64,000 nt of DNA from an uncultured Bacteroidia bacterium (GCA_902774155.1 CACYHF010000016.1:1-64000), one strand, 5' to 3'; numbered from the stretch's first letter, positions 53,711 to 61,930 are shown. Translations and numbers: made by a program. The notes: generated by a model not told the origin, from the letters alone.

Positions 53711-55042
53711 ATGAACGAGTCTGTTTTTGGATTGTCCTCCATTCTTGACGTAATGCGGGACACCACAAAGGGAGCTGAAGCAATCGAAAAATATGAGGCC
53801 CTGTTTGGCCCCATTCACGAAGAGAACGAAAAGGATAATGTGTTCTATCAAGAAAACCTTTCGCAGTTTAACCTTCAAAAACTGGAAGAGTATGGGACAA
53901 TCCGGATGCCTGACTGCATGGAGGATGAACCTGAGGAGGTCAGGGACTTGCTTCTCCGCCTGATCATTGCATCTTTTTCATCGATATGTACATTAACCAA
54001 AAACGAGAAGGAGATTATCGTTTCCATCGCCGTCAAAAAAACGGATGATGACGGAACTGTTGAAACCATCGAGAATGACCTTGATGAGTTTTGGTTTATC
54101 CAGGTCCTCAATCTAATGAAGATTTATCTCGAGGAGCAACTTTTCATGACTGTCCTCAGGCGAGAGGACCAGGAACAATACTGGAATGATTTTCAACAGA
54201 TCAAAACCCGTTACGAGGAAAACCTCAACGCCCTTGCCCGATTGGCCGGCAAAGACCCGCAAGCAGGAGGCTTTGGGGACGTGGCCGGAATGGACAACCT
54301 CAAAGACAGCCTCAACAAACGGATTATCTGGGTATTGAAGGACAAGGAAAAGGCCGAGAAGTACCGCCTTTCTCTACCGAATGGGATGCTTCTTTATGGC
54401 CCTCCCGGCTGCGGAAAGACCTTCTTTGCCCAGAAGTTCGCTGAAGAATCCGGTTTCCACTATCTGCTTGTTAATGGTTCGGATCTCGGGAGCATCTATG
54501 TGCACGGGACACAGGGGAAAATCGCCGAGCTTTTTAAAAAAGCCGAACAAGATGCACCGACCGTTATCTGTTTTGATGAATTTGACTCTTTTGTCCCTGC
54601 AAGGGGATCTGATTCGGCTTCCCAACGGGAAGATGAGGTGAACGAGTTCCTCTCACAGTTAAATAATTGCGCAAAGAGAGGAATCTTTGTCATCGGCACC
54701 ACCAACCGGATGGACATGATTGATCCGGCCGTCTTGCGCAAGGGGCGTATGGATATAAAAGTGGAGATTCCCGCCCCTGATGTCGAGACCAGGAAAAAGA
54801 TGTTTGCGCTGCATCTGAAAGGGCGCCCCCAGGAAGAAGACATCGACCTCGGATGTCTTGCCGACCTTACGGAAGGCTATGCATCCTCGGATATAGCTTA
54901 TATCGTGAATGAGGCGGCCATCGCAGCGGCCCTGGCCGATGAACTCATTTCAACCAGTCATTTGGAGGAAGCCGTAAAGGCCAACCCTTCTTCACTGGCG
55001 CCCCTTTTGAGCACACGAAAAATTGGATTCAATTCCACATAA
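53711..55042 (+). CDS. AAA+ ATPase, FtsH/CDC48-like
   Basis: I take the ATG at 53711 (443 aa); a TTG 30 bp upstream lies inside the WD40 gene. An N-terminal domain of about 180 aa (unrecognised, acidic and helical) precedes one AAA module: GDVAGMDNLKDSL, Walker A GPPGCGKT, pore-region YVHGTQGKI, Walker B VICFDEFDSF, sensor 1 GTTNRMD, and the Arg-finger pair LRKGRMD. A single module without a protease domain suggests a remodelling or unfolding role, with the N-domain choosing the substrate. Last gene of the second operon. Confidence 0.92.
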   Translation: MNESVFGLSSILDVMRDTTKGAEAIEKYEALFGPIHEENEKDNVFYQENLSQFNLQKLEEYGTIRMPDCMEDEPEEVRDLLLRLIIASFSSICTLTKNEKEIIVSIAVKKTDDDGTVETIENDLDEFWFIQVLNLMKIYLEEQLFMTVLRREDQEQYWNDFQQIKTRYEENLNALARLAGKDPQAGGFGDVAGMDNLKDSLNKRIIWVLKDKEKAEKYRLSLPNGMLLYGPPGCGKTFFAQKFAEESGFHYLLVNGSDLGSIYVHGTQGKIAELFKKAEQDAPTVICFDEFDSFVPARGSDSASQREDEVNEFLSQLNNCAKRGIFVIGTTNRMDMIDPAVLRKGRMDIKVEIPAPDVETRKKMFALHLKGRPQEEDIDLGCLADLTEGYASSDIAYIVNEAAIAAALADELISTSHLEEAVKANPSSLAPLLSTRKIGFNST

Positions 55043-55057
55043 TTTTTTGCAACAGTT

Positions 55058-55094
55058 GGTAGATTGTATTGATTACCCTTTCTATTAAGATGAA
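55058..55094 (+). promoter_or_regulatory. Accessory-region promoter motif, copy 3
   Basis: GGTAGATT (55058-55065), 12 bp, CTTTCTAT (55078-55085), 4 bp, ATGAA (55090-55094). Leads to the 24-aa acidic ORF and a strong terminator. Confidence 0.78.
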
Positions 55095-55150
55095 GGCCAA
55101 CAGAAACAAAGGCCATCAGGTTTATGTTTAACATTTAAATAAATTCAGCC

Positions 55151-55225
55151 ATGTCTTATTTTGATCCTGAAAACGATCCGATCGACAACGATCCTGGAAC
55201 GGGCGAATCCTCCGGCGAGGAATAG
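55151..55225 (+). CDS. Very small acidic ORF (24 aa)
   Basis: An ATG-to-TAG frame of 24 codons begins MSYFDPENDPIDNDPG and ends in an acidic tail; no basic residue is present. It is the only ORF of this size between motif copy 3 and the terminator at 55261-55300, so this unit makes a transcript of about 210 nt whose product is either this peptide or the RNA itself. No family is recognised. Confidence 0.4.
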   Translation: MSYFDPENDPIDNDPGTGESSGEE

Positions 55226-55260
55226 CACTACGGTTTTTTCTTTTGCCTCTTTTTGTTTTG

Positions 55261-55300
55261 TTCAAAGAAACGGGGTGATGACCTGCCCCGTTTCTTTGAA
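55261..55300 (+). terminator. Strong terminator of the 24-aa ORF transcript
   Basis: TTCAAAGAAACGGGG (55261-55275) and CCCCGTTTCTTTGAA (55286-55300) form a perfect 15-bp stem with a 10-nt loop. A T-rich tract lies before it and GTCAAAAAAA after it, so it can act on both strands. Confidence 0.75.
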
Positions 55301-55341
55301 GTCAAAAAAATCATGGCATCTGAAAATTTTTCAGTAAAACT

Positions 55342-55378
55342 GGTAGATTTCACCAACTGCGCTTTCTTTACATATGAA
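55342..55378 (+). promoter_or_regulatory. Accessory-region promoter motif, copy 4
   Basis: GGTAGATT (55342-55349), 12 bp, CTTTCTTT (55362-55369), 4 bp, ATGAA (55374-55378). It lies 24 bp before the zinc-ribbon protein gene. Confidence 0.78.
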
Positions 55379-55402
55379 CGTTTAACCTTTAATTGAAAAC
55401 AA

Positions 55403-55774
55403 ATGTTTAATGATTGTTACTGTAGAAAATGCGGTTCAGATGTTAACAACCCGCGTCTGGGACCAAGAAAAGTGTTGCAATCCGGAGGGCTTTTCTCCTC
55501 TCCTGTTTATGACTTAGGTGTGTGTACATCTCATAGTGAGTACGCAGAACAAGTATCTTTCTATTATTATCTTCATGATTTGTTTTGTCCGAAGTGTGGC
55601 TGTAAGGTAGGTGAAATGAATAAATACCACGACGGCTGTCTGGCAAGAGAATTTGGAGAGATTGCTTCAGATGATGCTGTTACACGTTATTTCCGCTATT
55701 GTTATTCCCACCCGGATGCAGAACAGAACATCTATATAGGCACCCAATACGGCTATCCCGGGAATATAGTTTAA
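55403..55774 (+). CDS. Small protein with two CxxC zinc-ribbon-like motifs
   Basis: A 123-aa soluble protein, family not recognised. CYCRKCGSD at residues 5-13 and FCPKCGCKVG near residue 61 supply a CxxC pair at each end of a possible zinc ribbon, with aromatic-rich segments between and after (VSFYYYLHDLF, RYFRYCYSHPD). It is a single-gene unit behind motif copy 4, just upstream of the sigma-like gene, which has its own ordinary promoter. Confidence 0.65.
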   Translation: MFNDCYCRKCGSDVNNPRLGPRKVLQSGGLFSSPVYDLGVCTSHSEYAEQVSFYYYLHDLFCPKCGCKVGEMNKYHDGCLAREFGEIASDDAVTRYFRYCYSHPDAEQNIYIGTQYGYPGNIV

Positions 55775-55806
55775 TTTTTCAAGTTGTAGATCTCAATAAT
55801 AAAACC

Positions 55807-55814
55807 TATATTTG
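55807..55814 (+). promoter_or_regulatory. Housekeeping-type promoter of the sigma-like gene
   Basis: TATATTTG matches TAnnTTTG with TTGT at 55784-55787 (19 bp spacing) as a weak -33; the start codon is 18 nt after the box. This is the common promoter type, unlike the GGTAGATT class nearby. Confidence 0.6.
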
Positions 55815-55831
55815 TAAAAACCACATAAAGC

Positions 55832-56824
55832 ATGAATTCTACTGAGAGAAAATTGCTGGAAGCCTTCTTGGATAAACAGAACCCTCTTCATTCAAGAGCA
55901 ACGACAATTCTTTTCTATGGCACGCAAAAGAACGGGCTCACTTGTGACAATAGTGTGTCTCGGAGCTGCAAAAAAGCAGTACGAATGTGTTTCCAGGGGA
56001 AGAATTATATGGGGGATGAGATCAAAAAACAGTTATATGACACCTTCGTTTCCCTCTTTTGGCAGCACTTGTATAACCAGTCCGAGAAGCTATTAAAAGC
56101 CGAGAACCTGGGTGCCTGGATTTTTGTTGTAGCATCGCGTTTCTGCAATAGTAACCGGGAAAAGATTAATTACATTCTAGGTATTACATCACCTGTCACT
56201 ATCGTTCCTCTGGATGTCAAATATGACAAAAACGAGGATATGGAGAATGACGTGGAGCCCCTCACACCAGAAATCTCAGACAACGATGACGATGACGGCG
56301 AACAAGCATCTGATTATTCTCTCGATGTTCCTGACGAGTCCGACGATGATTCTGAATTCTCTTATCAAGAAACAGCGCGCTTGCGGCTGGAAAGCTACTT
56401 TAAGCTTATTTTGTCTTCCGGCAAACTGTTAGATGGAGAATACTATGTCAGCCTTTTAAAAGACGCGCACATCAACATGCTTTCTAAGAAAGACCTTGCC
56501 GCCAAGTATTCACGCACGACAACAAGAATTGACAAGGATCTTCAAAATGCGCGGAGTCAACTGGTTCGGGTTGCGCTGATGGACATTCGGAAGTCCTGCA
56601 TGGCAGATTTCAAGGTCTATGGCCATCTTCTGACTCCCGTCTATCAGAAAGCTCTTTCCGACTTCTTCGCGGACAAACCATTCAACTCGACGACTGTCGT
56701 TGCAGCCTACAGAGCCTTAAGGCATTTCATCAATAACGATTATGATGAGAGGATTCATGAACAAATGAAGGATGAAAGCGAAAGGGAAAAAGTTGACGAA
56801 AAATTTAAAAAATTTGAAAAATGA
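55832..56824 (+). CDS. Divergent ECF-like sigma factor candidate
   Basis: A 330-aa soluble protein. Residues about 60-112 (LYDTFVSLFWQHLYNQSEKL...NLGAWIFVVASRFCNSNREK) read like sigma region 2 of the ECF type, where the pattern is ...AWLxxIARNxxxxxxRK. Residues about 219-250 (KKDLAAKYSRTTTRIDKDLQNARSQL) read like the region 4 helix-turn-helix. Between them lies an unusually acidic linker (about 135-180, runs of D and E), and about 75 extra residues follow. Most ECF factors are about 180-200 aa. If right, it is the obvious candidate to recognise the GGTAGATT promoters around it. The next gene overlaps its stop by 4 bp. Other HTH regulators remain possible. Confidence 0.55.
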   Translation: MNSTERKLLEAFLDKQNPLHSRATTILFYGTQKNGLTCDNSVSRSCKKAVRMCFQGKNYMGDEIKKQLYDTFVSLFWQHLYNQSEKLLKAENLGAWIFVVASRFCNSNREKINYILGITSPVTIVPLDVKYDKNEDMENDVEPLTPEISDNDDDDGEQASDYSLDVPDESDDDSEFSYQETARLRLESYFKLILSSGKLLDGEYYVSLLKDAHINMLSKKDLAAKYSRTTTRIDKDLQNARSQLVRVALMDIRKSCMADFKVYGHLLTPVYQKALSDFFADKPFNSTTVVAAYRALRHFINNDYDERIHEQMKDESEREKVDEKFKKFEK

Positions 56825-57921
56825 GCAATAATAATAACAGCGAACCCCGTTCCGATAACAGAATGGAAAGATTTCTTAACGGACAGACCTCTCCAACAGA
56901 GACATTGCGCATACTCGAAGAGGCCGCCTTTGACCCGGAAATGGAAAAAATTGCAGTCATGCATCGCCGGCTACATTATACTGAAGACCTCCTTAACGAT
57001 TATGGGCACTTCATTCCTGCGGGGAGTCTGGCAGCCGATGATGGACAGGGCTTATGTGACCTTCAGTGCGAAGCATACATTCTTCGTAAGGAAGGAATAA
57101 CAATAGATGAAGACTTGTTAGCCGAGGAATCCAAGAACAATTACTGGCTCAGAGAGGGTGCCGGCACACCGCTATATAAAATGGGCAAACTTCTGGAGAA
57201 GAAAGGGTTCTTGGTGAATCGTTGCGTTGGAGCCTCTATGGAGAAGCTTCAAGAGGATTTGAAAGATCACAGTATCATCGTCGTAGTCAACGGCGATATC
57301 TTACTGGGAAAAGAACCGGACTTTCTTTCTGAGGATTTCAATATGGAAGATAACCCCAACCATGCCATCGTAGTTATCTCCGTCGATGAGAAAAATCAGA
57401 CCATCCGGGTTTTCAATCCTGCAATAAAAGATGAATATGTAGACTACTCTTTTGATGCCTTCAAGGCTGCATGGGGAGAATCCGGCAACTATGAAGTAAT
57501 CGTTCGCAAAAAGAGATTCCCAGAGGAATATAACCCGCAGCCATACGATGTCTCACACATTCAGATAGGCGAAGATCTGGAAGATTTGGTCGAATTAATC
57601 TGCGAGAATGCCCATGATGTATGGGGGAAGGAGAAGCGTACCAGAAACCCGGAAATCGGGTATGCCCCTCTTGACTCTGAAGGAAAAGAGACTCCGGGAA
57701 AGAATCATTTTTATGTCCCGTATGAGATGCTGTCTGACGATGATAAGAAACCTGATAGGGATATGGTTGTCAATACGCTCAAACTGGTCAAGCGCTTGGG
57801 ATATCGATTTGTCAACATTAAAGGCATGTTTAAATGTCCTCACTGCGGCACAGCCATTGAACCCAGTGATAACTTCTGCCGAAATTGTGGTGAGGAACTA
57901 ACGTGGGAAACATTCCGATAG
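56821..57921 (+). CDS. C39-like peptidase, RyR domain and zinc-ribbon fusion
   Basis: This 366-aa protein has three parts. About 60-235 is a papain-like C39-type domain: DDGQGLCDLQCEAYILRKEG with candidate nucleophiles C79 or C83, then NHAIVVISVD (His) and VFNPA (Asn/Asp). About 255-325 is an RyR domain (ELICENAHDVWGKEKRTR, HFYVPYEMLSDDDK, TLKLVKRLGYRF). About 337-362 is a zinc ribbon (CPHCGTAIEPSDNFCRNCG). It probably binds or cuts a peptide bond in response to a ligand. It overlaps the sigma-like gene by 4 bp (ATGA), so it could be the sigma factor's regulator, for example by proteolysis. That link is inference. Confidence 0.72.
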   Translation: MSNNNNSEPRSDNRMERFLNGQTSPTETLRILEEAAFDPEMEKIAVMHRRLHYTEDLLNDYGHFIPAGSLAADDGQGLCDLQCEAYILRKEGITIDEDLLAEESKNNYWLREGAGTPLYKMGKLLEKKGFLVNRCVGASMEKLQEDLKDHSIIVVVNGDILLGKEPDFLSEDFNMEDNPNHAIVVISVDEKNQTIRVFNPAIKDEYVDYSFDAFKAAWGESGNYEVIVRKKRFPEEYNPQPYDVSHIQIGEDLEDLVELICENAHDVWGKEKRTRNPEIGYAPLDSEGKETPGKNHFYVPYEMLSDDDKKPDRDMVVNTLKLVKRLGYRFVNIKGMFKCPHCGTAIEPSDNFCRNCGEELTWETFR

Positions 57922-57960
57922 CTTTGTAGGGTCGGTGACATTTTACCCAAAAGGCCCCAC

Positions 57961-59046
57961 ATGCAGAAATCATCCTCACTTTACATATGTGCGGCAGCCA
58001 AAGACATCTCCCAAGCGGAGAGGCTCTCCGCGCTGCTTTCTGAGAAGACGGGGTATACGCCTGTTTGTGTTCTCTGTCCGGAGGATTATCGGCAAGGCGA
58101 GATTCCTGAGGACATCATTCGTCAGATTAAATCCTGCCATCTTTTCTTTGCCATCATCAGCCGGAACGCCCTGGATTCCTCCTGGCTCGCGGATCAAATG
58201 GAACTCGCGTCGAAAATCGACCTCCTGACAATCCCCGTCCAGGTGGATTCCTTCCGTCTGGAAGGTCGGCTTGGAATACAATTGGGAACCGCAGACTGCA
58301 TCCATATCGATAATGAGTTGCAGATGGAGAAAATGCTCTCTAATGTCTTCTCTTGGCTGAATGCTCAGAGTAGAAGCGACTCCCCCATTCTTGCCGTGGA
58401 CATGGCATTAAGTGTCAAATGGGCTTCTTGTAATCTGGGTTCGGATTTCCCCGATATTCCCGGGGATTACTATGCGTGGGGCGAGAAATCAAGCAGAAAG
58501 AGTTATGGTTACCGGGATTATCGTCTGACCAACAAGGATTATTATTCAAGAGGTGACCGAGTTTTGCAGACCAACGGACTTCCTTTCTTGAAATACAACA
58601 TGGATGGAGACGGACTCTTTGCCCTCGAGGCGATGGACGACCCCGCCACCCTATCTCTAGGCGCCCCCTGGAGACTTCCCACCCGGAATGAGTTTCAGGA
58701 ACTCCTTGACAACTGCGAGTGGCAGTGGGTAGAGAATATCGGGAGAACCCTCAATAATAATCCATCAGATGAGCCGTGCCTGAACGGGTATAGGGTCACG
58801 AGCAAGGCCAACGGAAATCATATCTTCCTCCCGGCTGCCGGGGTGAACTTTAATGAATCGGAATACGAGTCTGTCCTTATGCCCACCTTCGGACGGTATG
58901 GGGCTTACTGGGCTCGGGACCTTCGGAGTACCAAAATAGCCTCCGGTTTGCTTTTCGGCAAATCAGAAATAAAAGTGACGGCTTTCTATCGGGAAAAAGG
59001 ACTCTGTGTTCGCCCCGTTTATGATGAATCTTTGCTTGAATTATAA
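57961..59046 (+). CDS. TIR-like and FISUMP-domain fusion
   Basis: A 361-aa protein without signal peptide. Residues 1-125 are a TIR-like fold (SSLYICAAAKDISQAERLSALL, CHLFFAIISRNALDSSWLADQ). The usual catalytic Glu position after SSxxxx is Gln79, so NADase activity is doubtful. Residues about 143-357 are a FISUMP (Fibrobacter paralogous) domain: LSVKWASCNLGSD, GDYYAWGE, PWRLPTRNEFQELLDNC, GYRVTSKANGNHIFLPAAG, GLCVRPVYD. FISUMP domains are normally on secreted surface proteins; here a cytoplasmic protein is predicted. It is followed 6 bp later by a larger homologue. Confidence 0.82.
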   Translation: MQKSSSLYICAAAKDISQAERLSALLSEKTGYTPVCVLCPEDYRQGEIPEDIIRQIKSCHLFFAIISRNALDSSWLADQMELASKIDLLTIPVQVDSFRLEGRLGIQLGTADCIHIDNELQMEKMLSNVFSWLNAQSRSDSPILAVDMALSVKWASCNLGSDFPDIPGDYYAWGEKSSRKSYGYRDYRLTNKDYYSRGDRVLQTNGLPFLKYNMDGDGLFALEAMDDPATLSLGAPWRLPTRNEFQELLDNCEWQWVENIGRTLNNNPSDEPCLNGYRVTSKANGNHIFLPAAGVNFNESEYESVLMPTFGRYGAYWARDLRSTKIASGLLFGKSEIKVTAFYREKGLCVRPVYDESLLEL

Positions 59047-59052
59047 CGTTCC

Positions 59053-61518
59053 ATGAAATCCAAGGTCTTCATCAGCTATTCCAGAAAGGATCTCGATTAT
59101 GCCCGCCGGATTGTTTCGGATATCACGGACAAAACCGGCGTCATCCCCTGGATTGACCTCGAAGGAATCGAGAGCGGAAGACAATTCCTGGAAGTTATCG
59201 TTTCTGCGATTGATGCCTGTGAGATTCTTGTTTGTCTATTGAGCAGGAATTCCCTGGAATCTTCTTACGTTAGAAAAGAACTCACCTATGCTCTCCATAT
59301 CGGCAAGACTGTCTTCCTGCTAGAGACTGAAGAAGTCGAGATCCCCGACTGGCTATGGGCACTCTATGATGGGAAATACTATCTCCCGCGGGAAGAGGGG
59401 ATGATGATGGATGATATCGGCGCTTATTTGAAGCGAGAGAACTCGTCCCCCACCCCAGATATAATAAACGGTCATAAATGCGTTGATCTTGGCTTGAGTG
59501 TCCTTTGGGCCACCTGCAATATGGGCGCGGATGCCCCCTTCCTTCCCGGCGATTACTATGCATGGGGCGAAACGGAATCCAGACGCGATTCGTTTCCCCT
59601 GGAGTCTTACGCTCTCTGCGTGGAGAGAAATGGCATTCTTCGTTACACCAAATATAACGAGGACGACTCCCTTCTTAACCTCGATGAAACCCATGATGCT
59701 GCCCGGTGCTCCTGGGAAAAACCTTGGAGGATGCCCACAAGGGAAGAGATTGCCGAACTGCTGGACAATTGCGTATTCACATATATTGACGGTCCCCTTG
59801 AAGCCTTCGGAGGACAACATGTCAGAGGATGCGTGGTTACCAGCCGCATCAATCGCCGCAGTATCTTCCTGCCGCTGACGGGGTTGCAGGCGAAGTGGGG
59901 ACATAACATGGCACCCTCCGAGATGGACCTCTCATCGGGACTCTTCTGGTCGTCCACCCATTCACCCTATCGCCATGGCTGTGTCGTGGATGAAAGTGAT
60001 GCGTACATCCTGTGCTTCAACCAGGAATCGCTCGGCCTGGAAAGCGATTCGCCCCTTTGCCGCCGATACAACGGGCTATGCATCAGACCCGTTGCCGATC
60101 TGAAGTCGCCCGTCCCTGCGAAGCATAACCTTTTCTCCGACTGCACCAGAAAAATCCGAAACGGGAAAGATATCTTCATTTCATATCTTGATACAGACCA
60201 GGATGCCTTTAACGATATCGTTCGGATGATTGACCGGGAAACAGACCTCAAGGCCGTTTCCAGCAGGGTTGATGACATATACGAAGACAAAGATGATGCT
60301 ATCAAGGCGCTCAGACGCTGCCGAGTGGCTGTTTTTATTCTCTCCAAGACATCGGCTCATTCCAGCGAAATGAGAAAACGGGTGCACTATGCCCAAGAAA
60401 GAGGGAAGGTCGTCATTGCTGTGTGGACTGATCTGGAAGACCCTTCCGGGTGGGTCCTATTCGAATTGGAACCTGGTGGAATCATCCGTTCTATGGACGA
60501 CGCCCAAATGTCCCACCTGGCATCGTTACTGAAGGCTATGACGGAAATCCCGTACCCGGACATGACGCATCCCACCCTCCATCGCTCCCCCTTGGCATCT
60601 TTCAGCGAAGGGCTGGCCGCATTCTACGAAAACGGGTTGTGGGGGTTCCGGGACACATCCGGAAAGACGATTATCCGGCCTCAGTTCATCAGCGTTGGAG
60701 ACTTCCACGGCGGGTGGGCCATTGCAGGAGACTACCGCAGGTATGGTTTCATCGACACCCGGGGCCGATGGGTCTTGAGATGTGACGACTATGACAGAAT
60801 GGGAGCGTTCCACGACGGGCTTTCCTATGTCTGGCAAAATGAAAAGCGAGGTTTCATTGACAGGAAGGGGCGCATGGTAATTCCGGCCGCCTGGGATCTT
60901 GCCGAGTCCTTCTCTGAAGGAAGGGCTATGGTAACGAAGGATGGGAAGCATGGGTTTATCGACAGGACGGGTACGGTGGTCATTCCTTTTCGATACAAAC
61001 TCTCCGAAGCATTCAGTGAAGGGCTTGCCGCCGTAATGGATGAGGATGACCGTTGGGGATACATTAACAAAGAGGGCCGAACCATTATCAGGCATAAGTA
61101 CCGCAGCGCCTTTTCCTTCCGGGAGGGAAAAGCTTATGTGCTGGACGAAGAAGGGCCCCTCTTCATTGACCAAAACGGGGAACGTTGCTTCGAAACGTCG
61201 TTCATTCACCGCGTCCGGGGAAGCTATTTCCAGGATGGCCGGGCTCTGGTCACCGATCTGGAAGACGAGGACTGGTACATTGACGAAAAGGGACAATTTA
61301 TTAACAGACCTGACGGGTGCGAAGGGTTCCTTCCCTTCCGCGAAGGTCTTGCCGTTGTCGTCAGAAACGACAAGGCCGGATATATTGAAAAGAACGGCCG
61401 AATCGTCATTGACTGCATATATGACGGAGCCTGTTCCTTCCATGAAGGACTGGCGGCCGTTCGGATTGCTTCCGATTATTTCTATATTGACAGTAGTGGG
61501 AAAAGAGTCAATCCTTAG
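59053..61518 (+). CDS. TIR-FISUMP-TIR-WG multidomain protein
   Basis: An 821-aa protein without signal peptide. Order: TIR 1-125 (KVFISYSRKDLDYARRIV, SSYVRKELTYA with the catalytic Glu at E76); FISUMP about 137-352 (LSVLWATCNMGAD, GDYYAWGETES, PWRMPTREEIAELLDNC, GLCIRPV); a second TIR-like domain about 372-490 (DIFISYLDTDQDAFNDIV, HSSEMRKRVHYA with Arg where the Glu should be); WG repeats about 510-820 (YGFIDTRGRWVL, RGFIDRKGRMVIPAAWD, HGFIDRTGTVVIPFRY, WGYINKEGRTIIRHKY, AGYIEKNGRIVIDCIYD). The pairing of one intact and one degenerate TIR suggests catalysis plus scaffold. Likely NAD-linked effector with FISUMP and WG parts as sensors; function inferred. Confidence 0.85.
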   Translation: MKSKVFISYSRKDLDYARRIVSDITDKTGVIPWIDLEGIESGRQFLEVIVSAIDACEILVCLLSRNSLESSYVRKELTYALHIGKTVFLLETEEVEIPDWLWALYDGKYYLPREEGMMMDDIGAYLKRENSSPTPDIINGHKCVDLGLSVLWATCNMGADAPFLPGDYYAWGETESRRDSFPLESYALCVERNGILRYTKYNEDDSLLNLDETHDAARCSWEKPWRMPTREEIAELLDNCVFTYIDGPLEAFGGQHVRGCVVTSRINRRSIFLPLTGLQAKWGHNMAPSEMDLSSGLFWSSTHSPYRHGCVVDESDAYILCFNQESLGLESDSPLCRRYNGLCIRPVADLKSPVPAKHNLFSDCTRKIRNGKDIFISYLDTDQDAFNDIVRMIDRETDLKAVSSRVDDIYEDKDDAIKALRRCRVAVFILSKTSAHSSEMRKRVHYAQERGKVVIAVWTDLEDPSGWVLFELEPGGIIRSMDDAQMSHLASLLKAMTEIPYPDMTHPTLHRSPLASFSEGLAAFYENGLWGFRDTSGKTIIRPQFISVGDFHGGWAIAGDYRRYGFIDTRGRWVLRCDDYDRMGAFHDGLSYVWQNEKRGFIDRKGRMVIPAAWDLAESFSEGRAMVTKDGKHGFIDRTGTVVIPFRYKLSEAFSEGLAAVMDEDDRWGYINKEGRTIIRHKYRSAFSFREGKAYVLDEEGPLFIDQNGERCFETSFIHRVRGSYFQDGRALVTDLEDEDWYIDEKGQFINRPDGCEGFLPFREGLAVVVRNDKAGYIEKNGRIVIDCIYDGACSFHEGLAAVRIASDYFYIDSSGKRVNP

Positions 61519-61682
61519 TCACTTGAAGACGTTTTCTTCACTGGGCAAGTAGTAATGGCGTCGTAAGAAACGAGCCATTCATATGAATTCCCGCCCGACC
61601 CTCCAGAGGTGATCAAAACTAGCCACCAACCCGATTTGTTCTGATATCGTAGCCAATCAAGTTAATTATTTGGGGGGTAGTC

Positions 61683-61719
61683 GGTAGATTCGTCTGGTTC
61701 CTCTTTCTATAAGTGTGAA
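61683..61719 (+). promoter_or_regulatory. Accessory-region promoter motif, copy 5
   Basis: GGTAGATT (61683-61690), 12 bp, CTTTCTAT (61703-61710), 4 bp, GTGAA (61715-61719). Leads to small ORFs at 61790-62132. The 165 bp before it (61519-61682) hold no gene that I can see. Confidence 0.78.
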
Positions 61720-61789
61720 AGCAGAAAGGAAAGAAGATCTTAACTGCTTCAAACAGACAAAATGTTAAACAGTTAAAAACCAAAAGATT

Positions 61790-61930
61790 ATGGGACGTAA
61801 TTAAGATCGCGGGCACTTCGAGAGCCGCTTCGAAACCAGACATGACAACGGCAACCGCCGCTCCAGAATGGAAGACATCAGGCGCAACACGCGCGACAGC
61901 CTCTACAAAAACCTCAATCGACACAAGTAA
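61790..61930 (+). pseudogene. Small basic ORF interrupted by an in-frame TAA
   Basis: ATG GGA CGT AAT is followed by TAA at 61802-61804, but the same frame then reads on for 41 codons of a highly charged, basic sequence (DRGHFESRFETRHDNG, MEDIRRNTRDSLYKNLNRHK) to a TAA at 61928. An internal ATG (61871) could give 19 aa. Either a broken small gene, a sequencing error at the stop, or a recoded site. It sits where a first gene of the motif-5 unit would be. Confidence 0.35.

Noticed and set aside
55783-55800. TTGTAGATC upstream of the sigma-like gene as a seventh motif copy
   Set aside because: It resembles GGTAGATT, but no CTTTCTWT follows at 12 bp and an ordinary TATATTTG box lies at the right place instead.
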